DNA from: Streptomyces nojiriensis
GTDB taxonomy: Bacteria > Actinomycetota > Actinomycetes > Streptomycetales > Streptomycetaceae
Direction of reading: 5' to 3'
Length of the DNA stretch: 64,000 bases
Assembly (NCBI RefSeq): GCF_017639205.1
Contig: NZ_CP071139.1
Span: forward strand, 1,922,001-1,986,000
The notes beneath the pieces are model-generated. The model had not been told where the DNA came from. It did not search any database and saw only the letters and a program-made list of their open reading frames with translations. Position numbers and translations under genes: made by a program. Below, piece after piece: positions 24,226-33,315 of this stretch (its first letter is position 1; the number at the start of each line of letters is the position of its first letter).

Positions 24226-25650
24226 TCAGCTGGGCTGCTTGGTGCGGAGGAAGAGGGCGGTGGTGAGGGTGCCGAGGACGACGATGGCGGTGTTGACGAT
24301 GACCGCGGTGGTGATGCCGGCGTGGATGTCGGTGTTGGCCGCGGCGATCGCCGACATGATCGGCGTACCCATCGTGATACCGACCTGCTGCGTCATGGTC
24401 GCCAGACCCGTCGCCATGCCCTGCTCGTGATCCGGCAGACCCGTCGTCGCCGTCACCATGAACCCGACGATCACCAGCATGTTGCCCACACCACCCGCGA
24501 ACGTCGCGACCAGCAGCAACCACATGCTCGACGAGGTCTCACCCAGCGCGATCAGACTCAACGTCGCAACCGCCTGCAACACACCACCGATGATCAGTGT
24601 GCTGCGGGTGCTCGTCGCCCCGATCACCCGCGGGGCGATCGAACCGCCGATCACCGTGCCGATACCCAGCACACCGAACGACAGACCCGCCGTCAGCGGC
24701 GAGAAGTCCAACACTTCCTGCAGGTACAGCGTCATCAGGAAGACCAGACTCGTCTCCGTCAGGAACGCGATCAGACCCGCGATATTGCCCCACGCCACCG
24801 TCTTCTTCTTCAGCACCGACACCGGCACGAGAGGAGCGGCACTCTTCGACTCGATCGCATAGAACACCACCAGCAGCACCACACCCGCCGCCAGCCACGC
24901 CAGCGCACTCCCCGAGCCCCAGCCGTGCTCACCGGCCTGCGTCAGGCCGTAGATCAGCGCAAGCAGACCCAGCGTCACCGCCGTGGCACCGGGCAGGTCC
25001 AGCTTCGGACGCACCGACGGACGCGACTCCTTGATCACCGCAGGAGCGATGAACAACACCGCCAGCGCCACCGGCACATTGATGAAGAACGCCCACCGCC
25101 ACGACAGCAGATCCGTCAGGACACCGCCCAGGATCGCGCCCGTCGTGAACCCCGCCGACATCAACGCACCGTTCAGACCCAGCGCCTTCTGACGCAACGG
25201 CCCCTCCGGGAACGACGTCGTCAGCAGCGACAGACCCGCCGGCGTCACCGCCGCCGTCGCAAGACCCTGGAACACACGCGCCACCAGCAGCATCTCCGGA
25301 CTGGTCGCCAGACCACCCGCCAGCGACGACAGACCCAGCACCGCCAGACCCACCAGGAACAACCGGCGCCGACCGAACAGGTCCGCCACCCGACCGAACA
25401 ACAGCGTGAAACCAGCAGCACACAACGCGAACGACGTCGCGATCCACTGCAGATTCGACAACGAGAAACCAAGCCCGTCACCGATCACCGGCAACGCCAC
25501 ATTCAAAATCGAGAAATCAACCGCCAGCATGAACTGCGCCACCAGCAGCACCACCAGCACCAACCTGAGACGCCCATCCAGACGAACGGGCCCCTCCGTT
25601 CCCGTATCGACGACCCTCGCACCCTCGACGACCGACACCGCGAACCACAT
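24226..25650 (-). CDS. MFS drug exporter (DHA2, 14-TM type), copy 1
   Basis: 474 aa. DHA2-type export motifs are visible: DFSILNVALPVI in TM1, LFGRVADLFGRRRLFL (motif A), and a LDLPGATAVTLG segment in the second half. The protein is identical to the one at 35518-36969 from residue 24 to the last 4 residues, where it ends in a different tail (TKQPS). Third positions favour G and T (ttg, gtg, tcg, ggt) unlike its neighbours. The ATG lies directly after GAGAGG, so a downstream GTG (25638) is possible. A divergent XRE regulator at 25807 suggests local control. Confidence 0.88.
   Translation of the reverse strand: MWFAVSVVEGARVVDTGTEGPVRLDGRLRLVLVVLLVAQFMLAVDFSILNVALPVIGDGLGFSLSNLQWIATSFALCAAGFTLLFGRVADLFGRRRLFLVGLAVLGLSSLAGGLATSPEMLLVARVFQGLATAAVTPAGLSLLTTSFPEGPLRQKALGLNGALMSAGFTTGAILGGVLTDLLSWRWAFFINVPVALAVLFIAPAVIKESRPSVRPKLDLPGATAVTLGLLALIYGLTQAGEHGWGSGSALAWLAAGVVLLVVFYAIESKSAAPLVPVSVLKKKTVAWGNIAGLIAFLTETSLVFLMTLYLQEVLDFSPLTAGLSFGVLGIGTVIGGSIAPRVIGATSTRSTLIIGGVLQAVATLSLIALGETSSSMWLLLVATFAGGVGNMLVIVGFMVTATTGLPDHEQGMATGLATMTQQVGITMGTPIMSAIAAANTDIHAGITTAVIVNTAIVVLGTLTTALFLRTKQPS
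24245..25596 (-). repeat. 1,352-bp direct repeat, copy 1 (exporter gene)
   Basis: Matches 35555-36906 at a constant offset of 11,310 bases, with no indels and nine base differences that I could count, all silent. Homology stops at both gene ends, so promoters and C-termini differ. Confidence 0.92.
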
Positions 25651-25660
25651 CCTCTCGATC

Positions 25661-25679
25661 ACGCAACGAGCTGTTGCGT
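25661..25679. promoter_or_regulatory. Palindromic operator candidate, exporter copy 1 / XRE promoter
   Basis: ACGCAAC (25661-25667) and GTTGCGT (25673-25679) form a perfect inverted repeat with a GAGCT centre. It is 10 bp upstream of the exporter ATG, in the 156-bp region shared with the divergent XRE gene. Likely binding site of that regulator. Confidence 0.5.
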
Positions 25680-25806
25680 CATCGACTCTGGACCGGTCGG
25701 CGAGGGTTACCCAGCCCCCTGGTGTTGCTGGCGCCGCGCAAGCTAGCACTCCCAGGGCCACCTTCACGGGCAGCGTTCGGCGCCCTCCCCCGGCACACTG
25801 GAACGC

Positions 25807-26721
25807 ATGGACACACCGACTGCACTGGGCGAGTTCCTCCGCACTCGTCGCGCCCAGCTCCAGCCCGAGGACGTCGGGCTCCCCTCCCACGGCACCCGTC
25901 GGCGCGTGCCCGGGCTGCGGCGTGAGGAGCTCGCCCTCCTGGCCGGAGTGAGCATCACCTACTACACGCACCTGGAGCAGGGGCAGAGCACGAACGCCTC
26001 GGACAGCGTCCTCGACGCCCTGGCCCGGGCCCTGCGCCTGACCCCGGACGAGCACGCGCACCTGCTGAACCTCGCCCGGCCGCCGCGCGCCAAGCGGGCC
26101 CCGTCGCCGCGGCCCGAGTACGCCCGCGCCACCACGCGCCGGCTGATCGCCTCGATGCCGCAGGTCCCGGCGGTCGTCCTGGACGGCCGCAACAACGTGC
26201 TCGCCTGGAATCCGCTGGGGCACGCCCTGCTCGCGGGGCACGTCGACTTCGCGGGCCCCGACGATCCGGCCGTTCGCCCGAACCTCACGCGGATGCTGTT
26301 CCTGGATCCGCACACCCGGGAGCTCTACACGGACTGGAAGGGCGAGGCCCGGGTCGCCCTGGCGGCCCTGCGCCTGGTCGCCGGGCGCAATCCGGAGGAC
26401 CGGGCGCTCGCCGAGCTCATCGGGTCGCTCATGCTGCAGAGCCCCGACTTCGCCTCGCTGTGGTCGAAGCACCCCGTACGGGACTGCACGGTCGGCACCA
26501 AGACCCTGCACCACCCGGTCGTGGGCCCGCTGACCCTCGATTTCGAGAACCTGCACCTCACCGACGGCACCAACCACCGGATGCTGCTCTACAGCGCCCC
26601 CGAGTCCTCCCCCTCCGACGCCGCGCTGCGCATGCTGTCGAGCCTGACCGCCGGTCCTGCGGTGGGGCACGACAACCCGAAGCCCGCGTCGGCGGATGCC
26701 GACGCGGGCGGGGAGCGGTAG
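25807..26721 (+). CDS. XRE-family regulator with MmyB-like ligand domain
   Basis: 304 aa. The N-terminal helix-turn-helix (about residues 8-75) has FLRTRRAQL, PGLRREELALLAGVS and YYTHLEQG. The C-terminal MmyB-type PAS-like domain (about 105-285) has the VLDGRNNVLAWNPLGHAL and RMLFLDPHTRELY signatures. Such regulators in Streptomyces usually sit divergently from an oxidoreductase or exporter and control it in response to a small or fatty ligand. Here the divergent target is the MFS exporter. Confidence 0.87.
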   Translation: MDTPTALGEFLRTRRAQLQPEDVGLPSHGTRRRVPGLRREELALLAGVSITYYTHLEQGQSTNASDSVLDALARALRLTPDEHAHLLNLARPPRAKRAPSPRPEYARATTRRLIASMPQVPAVVLDGRNNVLAWNPLGHALLAGHVDFAGPDDPAVRPNLTRMLFLDPHTRELYTDWKGEARVALAALRLVAGRNPEDRALAELIGSLMLQSPDFASLWSKHPVRDCTVGTKTLHHPVVGPLTLDFENLHLTDGTNHRMLLYSAPESSPSDAALRMLSSLTAGPAVGHDNPKPASADADAGGER

Positions 26722-26730
26722 GGCGGCGGG

Positions 26731-27954
26731 TCAGTCCCGGGCGGCCGCGGTGACCGGGGTCCGGTCACCGGAGGGCTCGTGGGCCGGGGCGGGTGCCGGA
26801 GCGGACGGTGTCCGGGGCCTGGCGCGGCCGAAGCGGCGCATGGCGGGCATCTCGACGAAGCGGAACAGGAGCCAGCCCCCCAGCAGGGACGCCGCGAAGA
26901 AGCCGGCGATCACCAGCAGGGCGACCGGGACGCTGTAGGTGTTCTCACCGAGCAGCGAGCGCAGGTAGAAGATCGTGACGCCCTGGACGAGGTAGAAGCC
27001 GAAGGACACCTCGCCCAGCCACACCATGGGCCTGCTGCGCAGGAAGGTGGCCCGGCCGTCCACGTCGGCCTGTGCGGTGGCCCCGATGAGCGCGGCGACC
27101 GGGATGATCGTGGCGACGACGAATCCGTACTGGAACGGGGCGACGAGCGCGGCGGCGTAGCCGAGGACCGTGAGCACGAGGGAGACGCCGAAGCCGACAC
27201 GGCGCGGCCACAGTCCCGCGAGGACGATCCGGGCGAGCAGGATGCCGAGGACGAACTCGAAGAGGCGGCCGGCCGGGAGCAGGTAGCCGAACCAGAACTG
27301 CATCCCGGAGATCGGCGTGATGGTGGACTTCGGGGTGTCGGGGACGAAGTAGGTGGCGACCAGCTGGAGGGCGACCATCCCGGCGATCATCGCGGCGCTC
27401 CAGCCCCACAGGGCGGTCCGGCCGCGGAGCTTGCGTATCGGCACGATGAGGGCCGGGAAGAGCATGTAGAAGAGCAGCTCGCTGCCGAGGGACCAGCTGG
27501 GCGGGTTGACGCTGAGGTTGACGGTGGGCTGCGGCCACCAGGTGTGGATGAGGAAGAGGTTCGGGAGCCAGTCGGCGACGCCGGTGACGGCCGAGCCGGC
27601 GAAGAGGATCATCGCGGCGGCGAAGACGACGAGGTGGTTGGGGAAGATCTTCAGGAGCCGGCGGCGCAGGAAGGCGGTGACGCGCTCGCCGGGCTTGGCG
27701 GCCCAGGCGAGGACGAAGCCCGAGAGGACGAAGAAGAAGGAGACTCCCAGGTAGCCGGCCTTGCCGAAGGCGGTGGAGAACCCGTCCGCGATGCCGGCGT
27801 CGGCGAAGGGGTTGATGGGCGCGTTCGGCGGGATCGGGGAGTCGGTCAGGGACGAGTGGAAGAAGAAGACGGAGAGTGCGGCGAAGAACCGCAGGCCGGT
27901 CAGTGAGGGCAGCTTCGCCCGCTTCGCGGCGTCGGGGGACGTCGTGGAGGCCAC
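26731..27954 (-). CDS. Membrane O-acyltransferase (acyltransferase 3 family)
   Basis: 407 aa from GTG 27954 (GAAAGAG upstream). An upstream extension of the frame is a shadow of the propeller gene. Signatures are LTGLRFFAALSVFFFH at the start, the catalytic His in the first membrane helix, about ten hydrophobic segments, and GYLGVSFFFVLSGFVL. Members acetylate or acylate sugars and antibiotics on the membrane. Last gene of the leftward operon after the propeller gene (125-bp gap), so it may acylate the sugar product made by that operon. Confidence 0.85.
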   Translation of the reverse strand: MASTTSPDAAKRAKLPSLTGLRFFAALSVFFFHSSLTDSPIPPNAPINPFADAGIADGFSTAFGKAGYLGVSFFFVLSGFVLAWAAKPGERVTAFLRRRLLKIFPNHLVVFAAAMILFAGSAVTGVADWLPNLFLIHTWWPQPTVNLSVNPPSWSLGSELLFYMLFPALIVPIRKLRGRTALWGWSAAMIAGMVALQLVATYFVPDTPKSTITPISGMQFWFGYLLPAGRLFEFVLGILLARIVLAGLWPRRVGFGVSLVLTVLGYAAALVAPFQYGFVVATIIPVAALIGATAQADVDGRATFLRSRPMVWLGEVSFGFYLVQGVTIFYLRSLLGENTYSVPVALLVIAGFFAASLLGGWLLFRFVEMPAMRRFGRARPRTPSAPAPAPAHEPSGDRTPVTAAARD

Positions 27955-28079
27955 AGGGAATCGCTCTTTCGGAAGTGGGGTTCGTCGGGGGACGGCCCGG
28001 GACCGTGCTCCGCCGTGCGGTGCGCGGTCCCGGTGGCGCGAAGGGGCGTACGGGACTGCCCGGTGGGGCCGGGTGCCGG

Positions 28080-29333
28080 CTACTGGTCGATCTCGTTGCG
28101 GTAGACCATGAGCTTGGCGTCCTTGGCCACGTAGTAGTTCTGGACGGAGTACGCGATGGTGGCGAAGTCGAGGCGGCCGTCCCCGTTGAAGTCGGCCGTG
28201 GCGATGCGGGCGACGGACTCCTCGGAGACCCGCCACTTGGCCCAGACACCGTTGGCCGCGTCGATCGCCTTGTAGTACATGACGCCCTGCCAGGGCCACG
28301 GTCCGCGCAGGGCCACGAGGAACTCCTCGTCGCCGTCGCCGTCGAAGTCGGCGCAGACGATCTGGTGGCCGGGGCCTTCGCCGTTCTCGTTGGGGTCGCC
28401 GTACACGTCGAGCAGGACGCGGTTCCAGCCGTCGCCCTCGGTGTCCTTCGTGTAGACGGCCACGGTGTTGCCGTGGAAGGGCTCGATGGCGGCGACGTAG
28501 GCCATCGGGTCGTCGCCGAGCCGGCCCGCGTTGAGGTCGCCGCTGCCGCGGAAGCCGGTCTGCTCGAACTGGGTGAGCTCGCCCGTGCCGATCAGCTCGC
28601 GGACCCACTCCTGGCGGGCTTCGTCGAACCAGAGCCAGGTGACGCCCTCGTCGGACGCCAGCAGCAGGGATTCGAGGTCGGAACCGGGGACCAGGCCCTG
28701 CTTCTTCTCGGCGCCGTGGATCATCCGGAAGTGGCTGTCGTCGATGACGGTCATCGGCCACTCCTCCGCAGTGTGCACGTCGTCGGGCTGGGTGAACAGC
28801 ACGACGGGCAGTACGGCGTGGACGTCCTCCTTGGCGACGATCGGCAGGCCGATGATCTGGAGCCGGTCGGTGCGGGTGAAGTGGCCGGCGCGCAGCCGGT
28901 GCATACCGGTGGCGCGGCCGACGTAGTGCCGCTTCCAGCGCGACTCGTCCTTGTCGGGGGTGCCCGGGTTCTCCAGCCAGTCGATCTTTCCGCCTTCGGT
29001 GTTGGCGTCGTGGATCGTGCCGATCGGGCCGTAGAGGTCGTAGCAGACGATGACGTCGGGGTGGCCGTTGCCGCTGACGTCGGCGAAGTCGGCGCCGACG
29101 GGCATCTTGATGCGGTCGGCTATCAGCCGGCGGGTCCAGTCGCCGTCGTTGGCGTACCAGTAGATCTCGCCGAGCCGCAGCCCGTAGCCGAACAGGTCGG
29201 GCTTGCCGTCACCGTCGATGTCGGGCGCCTCCAGCCAGTAGCCGTCGCGGAGCTGGTCGGCGACGACCTCGGCGGTGAACTTCGGGGCGCGCAGGGCGGG
29301 CTCGGGGTGCTTGCCGGTGCCGGTGGTGGTCAT
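28080..29333 (-). CDS. FG-GAP beta-propeller protein resembling the propeller domain of aldos-2-ulose dehydratase
   Basis: 417 aa, no signal peptide. Calcium-binding FG-GAP/VCBS loops are visible (DIDGDGKPD, DVSGNGHPD, DFDGDGDEE, DFNGDGRLD). Blocks such as GMHRLRAGHFTRTDR, PFHGNTVAVYTK, HQIVCADFDGDGDEEFLVAL and RIATADF match, as I recall it, the N-terminal propeller of the fungal aldos-2-ulose dehydratase/isomerase (AUDH). In fungi AUDH converts 1,5-anhydrofructose or glucosone to microthecin or cortalcerone, with both propeller and cupin parts in one chain. Here the cupin is a separate upstream gene coupled by ATGA, so the pair looks like a split AUDH. Substrate not proven. Confidence 0.75.
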   Translation of the reverse strand: MTTTGTGKHPEPALRAPKFTAEVVADQLRDGYWLEAPDIDGDGKPDLFGYGLRLGEIYWYANDGDWTRRLIADRIKMPVGADFADVSGNGHPDVIVCYDLYGPIGTIHDANTEGGKIDWLENPGTPDKDESRWKRHYVGRATGMHRLRAGHFTRTDRLQIIGLPIVAKEDVHAVLPVVLFTQPDDVHTAEEWPMTVIDDSHFRMIHGAEKKQGLVPGSDLESLLLASDEGVTWLWFDEARQEWVRELIGTGELTQFEQTGFRGSGDLNAGRLGDDPMAYVAAIEPFHGNTVAVYTKDTEGDGWNRVLLDVYGDPNENGEGPGHQIVCADFDGDGDEEFLVALRGPWPWQGVMYYKAIDAANGVWAKWRVSEESVARIATADFNGDGRLDFATIAYSVQNYYVAKDAKLMVYRNEIDQ

Positions 29334-30112
29334 GAGTGGCTCTCCAGGGAGGTGAGGGCGTTCGCGGGGTGGAGGGTGCGCAGCGCGCGGGGTACGGGGT
29401 GGTACTCGATGGCGAGCCAGATGCAGTCGGTGTCGGCCCGGTACTGGTGCCAGGGGTAGTGGTAGGTGCACTGGGGGCCGGTGGCGCAGAAGGGGTCCGG
29501 GGTGGTGTAGCCGGGGCTCATCAGGACGTCCTGGTAGAGCGAGGCGTGGTCGCGGTCCCGGAAGCGCTGCATCCGGCCCAGGCCGTGGACCTGGGTGTGG
29601 ACCTCGATGAAGTCGTGCTGGTTGTGGACGGCGCAGTCGGTGCCGGCGGGTGAGAACCAGAGGTTGGCGCGGACGTTGAACTCGCGCAGGTCCATGGCGC
29701 TCTCGCGCTCGCCGAGTACGTGTGCCGGGTCGAACAGGACGGTGTTGATGTCGTCCTGGGGGCTGCGGTACAGGGCGGTCTCGCGGGGGAATGCGCCGGG
29801 GCCGAGGAGGTCGGCGAGGTGGGACCAGCCGGGTTCCGCGGTGATGCCGGTGATGTCGGTGCCGTCGGGGGCGGTGCGCAGGAGGAGGAGCGCGTCGGCC
29901 TTCTCGATGCGGGTGTCGGCGAGGACGGTCGAGGAGAGCGGGGGGATGGTCTTGCGCGGTGTCTCCGCGATGGTCACGGGCGTCACGCCGGGGTTGACGA
30001 CGATGGTGCGGCCTTCGACGGTGTAGTCCACGGCGTCACGGACGAGCGCGGCCCTCAGGTAGGGGGTGCTGAAGTTCAGCGGGCGTTCGGCGGCGGACGG
30101 GGTGGCGCTCAT
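29330..30112 (-). CDS. Cupin protein, probable partner of the propeller (split AUDH-like enzyme)
   Basis: 260 aa from ATG 30112 (AGAGGAA upstream). It has a bicupin-like arrangement. Metal-ligand candidates are His163, His166, Glu170 and His172 in AVHNQHDFIEVHTQ, with a second His pair in HYPWH (218 and 222). The GLGRMQRF and YPWHQY neighbourhoods resemble the cupin half of fungal AUDH. No signal peptide. The stop overlaps the propeller start (ATGA), which argues for a stoichiometric complex. It starts 21 bp after the epimerase stop. Confidence 0.72.
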   Translation of the reverse strand: MSATPSAAERPLNFSTPYLRAALVRDAVDYTVEGRTIVVNPGVTPVTIAETPRKTIPPLSSTVLADTRIEKADALLLLRTAPDGTDITGITAEPGWSHLADLLGPGAFPRETALYRSPQDDINTVLFDPAHVLGERESAMDLREFNVRANLWFSPAGTDCAVHNQHDFIEVHTQVHGLGRMQRFRDRDHASLYQDVLMSPGYTTPDPFCATGPQCTYHYPWHQYRADTDCIWLAIEYHPVPRALRTLHPANALTSLESHS

Positions 30113-30133
30113 GCGGCGGTTCCTCTCCGGGGT

Positions 30134-31330
30134 TCAGGTGCGGGCGAAGTCGGCCGTGCGGGCGAGCTCGACGCTGAGCTCGTCGACGGCGCTGTCGGGG
30201 ACGAAGGGCTCGGGCGCGGGGCCCAGGCCGAAGAAGTGGGCGAGGGCGGCGACCGTGCGGGTGGTGGCCCGTCCGTCGCCGTACGGGTTGGCGGCGTTGG
30301 CCATCCGGTCGTACTCGGCCCGGTCGCGCAGCAGGGCCAGGGTGCGGGTGACGATGCCCTCGGTGGCCGTTCCGACCAGGCAGGCGGTGCCGGCGACGAT
30401 GGCTTCGGACCGCTCGGTGACGTCGCCGAGGACGAGCGTGGGCTTGCCGAGCGCGGGCCCTTCCTCCTGGCTGCCGCTGCTGTCCGAGACGATGACGTCG
30501 GCGCGGCCCATGAGCTTGCAGAAGCTGAGGTAGGGCAGCGGGTCGACGACGGTGATGCTCGGGTGGCTGCCGATGTACGGGAGGAGCGCCTCGCGGACGA
30601 CGGGGTTGCGGTGCAGCGGGACGACGACGCGCACTCCGGGCTCGTCGGCGATGCGGGCCAGGGCCTGGCCGATCTGCGGCAGGTGCGGCCAGGCCTCGCG
30701 GCGGTGGGCGGAGGCCAGGACGACCCGGCGCGGGTCGCGGTCGAGGTCGGCCAGGGCCGGGTCGCCGTAGCTCTCGGCGCGGCCGCTGGCCCAGCGCAGG
30801 GCGTCGATGACGGTGTTGCCGGTGACGGTGATCGTGTCGGCGGCGATGCCCTCGCGGAGCAGGTTCGCCAGGTTGCCGGGGGTGGGGGCCAGGTGGAGGG
30901 CGGCGACCTGCGCGACGAGTCGTCTGTTGCCCTCCTCGGGGAAGGGCGAGCCGAGCCGGCCGCTGCGCAGTCCGGCCTCGACGTGGACGACGGGGATCCG
31001 CTGGTGGAATCCGGCCAGGGCCCCGGTGAGGGTGGTGGCGGTGTCGCCGTGGACCAGGACCGCGTCTGCGGGCGCGGTGGCGAAGTAGTCCTCCAGGCCG
31101 CGCAGCGAGCGGTAGGTGACCTGGGAGAGGGTCTGCTTGGGGGCCATCACTTTCAGGTCGACGTCGGCGGTGAGGCCGAAGGCGTCGAGGGTCTCGTCGA
31201 GCATCTGGCGGTGCTGCCCGGTGGAGATCACGACGGGCTCGAAGCGCGGGTCGTCCTGGAGGGCGCGGATGACGGGCGCGAACTTGATGGCTTCCGGCCG
31301 GGTGCCGAGGACTACGGCGACGGAACGCAT
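30134..31330 (-). CDS. Non-hydrolysing UDP-GlcNAc 2-epimerase family protein (WecB-like)
   Basis: 398 aa GT-B-like epimerase. TRPEAIKFAPVI at the N-terminus, HGDTATT, HVEAGLRSG, a FPEEGNRRL motif and a SDSSGSQEEGP loop are WecB landmarks. In classical WecB the last motif is usually TDSGG. WecB interconverts UDP-GlcNAc and UDP-ManNAc through an enzyme-bound 2-acetamidoglucal after UDP elimination. It is the first gene of the operon leading into the cupin and propeller genes, so a glycal-forming role or an altered substrate is worth considering. Confidence 0.83.
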   Translation of the reverse strand: MRSVAVVLGTRPEAIKFAPVIRALQDDPRFEPVVISTGQHRQMLDETLDAFGLTADVDLKVMAPKQTLSQVTYRSLRGLEDYFATAPADAVLVHGDTATTLTGALAGFHQRIPVVHVEAGLRSGRLGSPFPEEGNRRLVAQVAALHLAPTPGNLANLLREGIAADTITVTGNTVIDALRWASGRAESYGDPALADLDRDPRRVVLASAHRREAWPHLPQIGQALARIADEPGVRVVVPLHRNPVVREALLPYIGSHPSITVVDPLPYLSFCKLMGRADVIVSDSSGSQEEGPALGKPTLVLGDVTERSEAIVAGTACLVGTATEGIVTRTLALLRDRAEYDRMANAANPYGDGRATTRTVAALAHFFGLGPAPEPFVPDSAVDELSVELARTADFART

Positions 31331-31555
31331 GGCTTCCTCTACTTTCTGACGCGTGGGAAATCGAGCCGTGGCGGGGCGTGCGGGGGCGCGGCACGGCGCT
31401 GTGCCGCGGGCCTTTCGGAGGTGGTGGCCAGGGGATCGGATCTCACTGCGAGGGGCTTTTCGGCTGCCCTCTTCCGGCCAAGACACAGCTTTCCCGGAGC
31501 CGGCCGGACAGTCAACGAACGCCCCCGGCCACTCGAACGGTTGGCCGGGAACGAC

Positions 31556-31594
31556 AGAAGCCCCGCACTCCGGAGACCGGAGTACGGGGCTTCT
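31556..31594. terminator. Strong hairpin downstream of the FAD oxidase gene
   Basis: An 18-bp stem with one mismatch: AGAAGCCCCG at 31556-31565 pairs with CGGGGCTTCT at 31585-31594. It is 26 bp past the oxidase stop and separates the two leftward operons. The rest of 31331-31620 shows no gene. Confidence 0.8.
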
Positions 31595-31620
31595 GACCAG
31601 GGGTTACGGGTGGGCCGGGG

Positions 31621-33309
31621 TCAGCCTCGGGCAGGCTTGATCGACATCGAGTGACGGAAGAAGTCGGACGGGTCGTACTTCTTCTTCACCTGCTGCAGGC
31701 GCGGGTAGTTGTCCTTGTAGTAGAGCGTCTGCCAGGGCACGCCGGACCTGTTGCGACGGGGGTCGGTGATGTCACGGTCGGGGTAGTTGATGTAGCAGCC
31801 GTCGGTGCTGTCGTCGATCAGCGGTACGCCACCGGTCGCCGAGAAGAAGTCCTCGTACAGGTCGCGCAGCCAGCCCAGGTAGTACGCGTCCTCGCCCTCG
31901 TCCTGCCAGAACGTCTGGAAGCACATCTTGAAGATGGACGAGCGCTGCGCGTTCGCCGTCGCGTCGGGTGCCATGGCGTTGACCTGCCCGCCGAAGGAGA
32001 AGAGCACCAGCATGGTGTCCGGGTTCTTGAAGTCCGGCCGGCTCATGTACTGGTAGAGCGCGGAGATCTGATGGTCGGTGAAGTTCTTGCGCATGTACGC
32101 GGACTTGTGCGCGCCGCGTGAGGTGGGGTTGGTGATGACCGGGTTGTTGGTGCCGACCAGTCTGGTCGCCTGGAGCCAGGGCAGGGTCCTGGGCTCCGCG
32201 AACTGTGGCATGGCGGGCAGCTCTCCGGTGGGGCGGGTGAGTGCCTTCGGGGTGACTCCCGTGCCGGCCGTGATGGCCGCCAGGTAGTCGTCGAGCAGTT
32301 TTCTGGCGTTCGGCACCGTCGCGTCGACCTGGGTGAACATGCCCAGGCTGCCGTGCGCCTTGGAGCTGACGTTGAACAGGCTGGAGAGGTTGCGGTAGGG
32401 GGAGTCGGGCGCGCTGTTGGCGGCGTGCCAGGCACCGAAGTTCTTCAGCAGCCGGGTGAACTTCGCCTCCGTCAACTGCTCCCAGGGGAAGTCGACGGCG
32501 CTCACCAGGACCTTCGACGGCGGGGAGATCAGCTGTTCGGAGGGCTCGGAGCCCTTGGCGTCCGGGGAGCGGAACCAGTAGCGGGTGACCAGGCCGAAGT
32601 TGCCGCCGCCCCCGCCGGTGTGCGCCCACCACAGCTCCCGGTTCGGGTCGTTCTTCTCCCGGGTGGCCACGACGGTGCGTACGCCGCCCTTCCCGTCCGT
32701 CACCACGACCTCCACGGCGTAGAGGTGGTCGACGACCAGGCCGTGGGCCCGGGAGAGCAGTCCGTAGCCGCCGCCGGCTATGTGTCCGCCGGCTCCGACG
32801 CTGTAGCAGATGCCGCCGGGGATGGTGACGCCCCAGCCCTTGTAGAGGGCCTCGTACACGTTGATCAGGCGGGCGCCCGCCTCGACGACGAACGCGCGGA
32901 ACTTCGGGTCGTAGCCGACGTGCGTCATCTCCGAGAAGTCGATGATGACCTGGGTGCCGGAGTGGGCCGCGAAGTCGGCGAAGCAGTGGCCGCCGCTGCG
33001 CACCGAGACCCGCTTGCCCGCCCGGACCGCGTCTCTGAGCGCGCGTTCGGCGTCTGCGGTCGAGCGGACCATCTTGATGTAGTCCGGGCGGGCCACGAAC
33101 CGCTGGTTGTTGCCGGTGGTGAGCATCTCGTAGCGCGGGTCCCCCGGCCTGACGACGGACCCGGTCCCGGCGGCGGCGGCGCGGGCCGCGTCGCCGGAGG
33201 CGCTCGGGGCGGCTGCCGCCACGGGGCCGGACAGGGCGCCGGCCACCGCAGCGCCTCCGACGACGGCCGCGCTGCGCGTGAGCATGGTCCGGCGATCGAC
33301 ACCGTTCAT
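31621..33309 (-). CDS. Tat-secreted FAD-linked oxidase (berberine bridge enzyme-like)
   Basis: 562 aa. The N-terminus DRRTMLTRSAAVVGGAAVAG is a twin-arginine signal. The FAD_binding_4 domain (about residues 75-230) carries both flavin-attachment residues of bicovalent BBE-like oxidases: His108 in SGGHCFADF and Cys168 in GGICYSVGAGGH. A BBE domain ends the protein (YYLGWLRDLYEDFF, NYPDRD). Relatives oxidise sugars, alkaloids or polyketide-bound sugars with O2. Downstream of an SDR and an exporter, 6 bp after the exporter stop. A secreted sugar or product oxidase fits. Confidence 0.87.
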   Translation of the reverse strand: MNGVDRRTMLTRSAAVVGGAAVAGALSGPVAAAAPSASGDAARAAAAGTGSVVRPGDPRYEMLTTGNNQRFVARPDYIKMVRSTADAERALRDAVRAGKRVSVRSGGHCFADFAAHSGTQVIIDFSEMTHVGYDPKFRAFVVEAGARLINVYEALYKGWGVTIPGGICYSVGAGGHIAGGGYGLLSRAHGLVVDHLYAVEVVVTDGKGGVRTVVATREKNDPNRELWWAHTGGGGGNFGLVTRYWFRSPDAKGSEPSEQLISPPSKVLVSAVDFPWEQLTEAKFTRLLKNFGAWHAANSAPDSPYRNLSSLFNVSSKAHGSLGMFTQVDATVPNARKLLDDYLAAITAGTGVTPKALTRPTGELPAMPQFAEPRTLPWLQATRLVGTNNPVITNPTSRGAHKSAYMRKNFTDHQISALYQYMSRPDFKNPDTMLVLFSFGGQVNAMAPDATANAQRSSIFKMCFQTFWQDEGEDAYYLGWLRDLYEDFFSATGGVPLIDDSTDGCYINYPDRDITDPRRNRSGVPWQTLYYKDNYPRLQQVKKKYDPSDFFRHSMSIKPARG

Positions 33310-33315
33310 GTGCGT

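Noticed and set aside
24208..25746. Arg/Gln/His-rich frame on the plus strand opposite exporter copy 1 (and its twin at copy 2)
   Set aside because: Antisense shadow created by the unusual codon bias of the exporter genes.
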